A DNA stretch of 32,686 bases from the NCBI GenBank assembly GCA_001931875.2, contig MSJH02000601.1, forward strand, positions 1 to 32,686. The letters are read 5' to 3'. A program made the translations under genes and the position numbers. Origin of the DNA: Byssochlamys sp. IMV 00236. Its lineage: Eukaryota; Ascomycota; Eurotiomycetes; Eurotiales; Thermoascaceae. Shown here piece after piece: positions 32,621-32,686 of the stretch (positions are counted from its first letter, which is position 1; each line of letters begins with the position of its first letter). The notes beneath the pieces are model-generated. The model was not told where the DNA came from. It worked only from the letters and a program-made list of their open reading frames with translations, and ran no database searches.

Positions 32621-32686
32621 TGTATTTTCCTTTTTTTTTTTTTTTCTTTTTTGTATTCACGTTGGCTTGGCAACATCATCTAAAAA

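Noticed and set aside
1..32686. CRISPR arrays, prophage, secondary-metabolite or defence clusters
   Set aside because: No regularly spaced repeats, phage genes or biosynthetic core enzymes are visible, and the genes are eukaryotic with introns.

Overview
The window is nuclear DNA of a filamentous fungus. Everything points to an early-diverging lineage, most likely Mucoromycota (Mucorales type). The signs are an AT-rich background, many short GT-AG introns (mostly about 45-80 nt), closely packed multi-exon genes, decayed LINE and Tc1/IS630-type elements, and proteins such as a CREG-family protein, a complex I NDUFB11/ESSS subunit and an aralar-type carrier. This placement comes from protein-family knowledge, not from a database search. 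All exon joins were made by hand; for every intact gene with introns except the methyltransferase 5' end, the joined frame runs from ATG to stop with matching splice phases.

Layout from left to right. 1-2700 holds an unrecognised ORF and a decayed, 5'-truncated LINE on the minus strand. 3208-4165 is tRNA-splicing endonuclease subunit Sen54 (+), facing a MATE transporter (4250-5783, -). Then come two unrecognised genes: a 204-aa protein (5859-6473, -) and a 143-aa acidic protein (6949-7429, +). Next is a six-exon SAM-dependent methyltransferase (7674-8771, +), followed only 56 bp later by eIF2B alpha (8828-10088, +). A purine-rich island (10548-10802) precedes the complex I subunit NDUFB11/ESSS (11097-11526, +) and elongin C (11625-12039, +). 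The last codons of elongin C overlap, on the opposite strand, the last exon of a secreted CREG-family protein (12001-12890, -).

12.9-15.8 kb is gene-poor. It contains stop-riddled coding relics and a broken ricin-B-type beta-trefoil gene (about 14980-15758, -). Then follow an EF-hand mitochondrial aspartate/glutamate carrier (15928-18036, -) and the DEAH-box splicing helicase DHX16/Prp2 (18463-21959, -). A degenerate IS630/Tc1-like transposase (about 22400-23149, +) and a possible FAR1/MULE relic (about 23390-23890) precede the AP-2 clathrin adaptor mu subunit (24057-25554, -). Next is an unknown ORF abutting a broken Tc1-type transposase (25706-26811, +). The 13-exon NMD factor UPF2 (27146-31192, +) closes the genic part, and the right end is mostly non-coding.

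The intact genes are conserved housekeeping functions (tRNA splicing, mRNA splicing, NMD, translation control, endocytosis, mitochondrial transport and respiration). They do not form a pathway cluster. I see no sign of a new defence or biosynthetic system. The points most worth a second look are the antisense CDS overlap at 12001-12039, the 15-nt microexon in the methyltransferase, the very short spacers between tandem genes, the two conserved-looking unknown genes at 5.9-7.4 kb, and the broken beta-trefoil gene.
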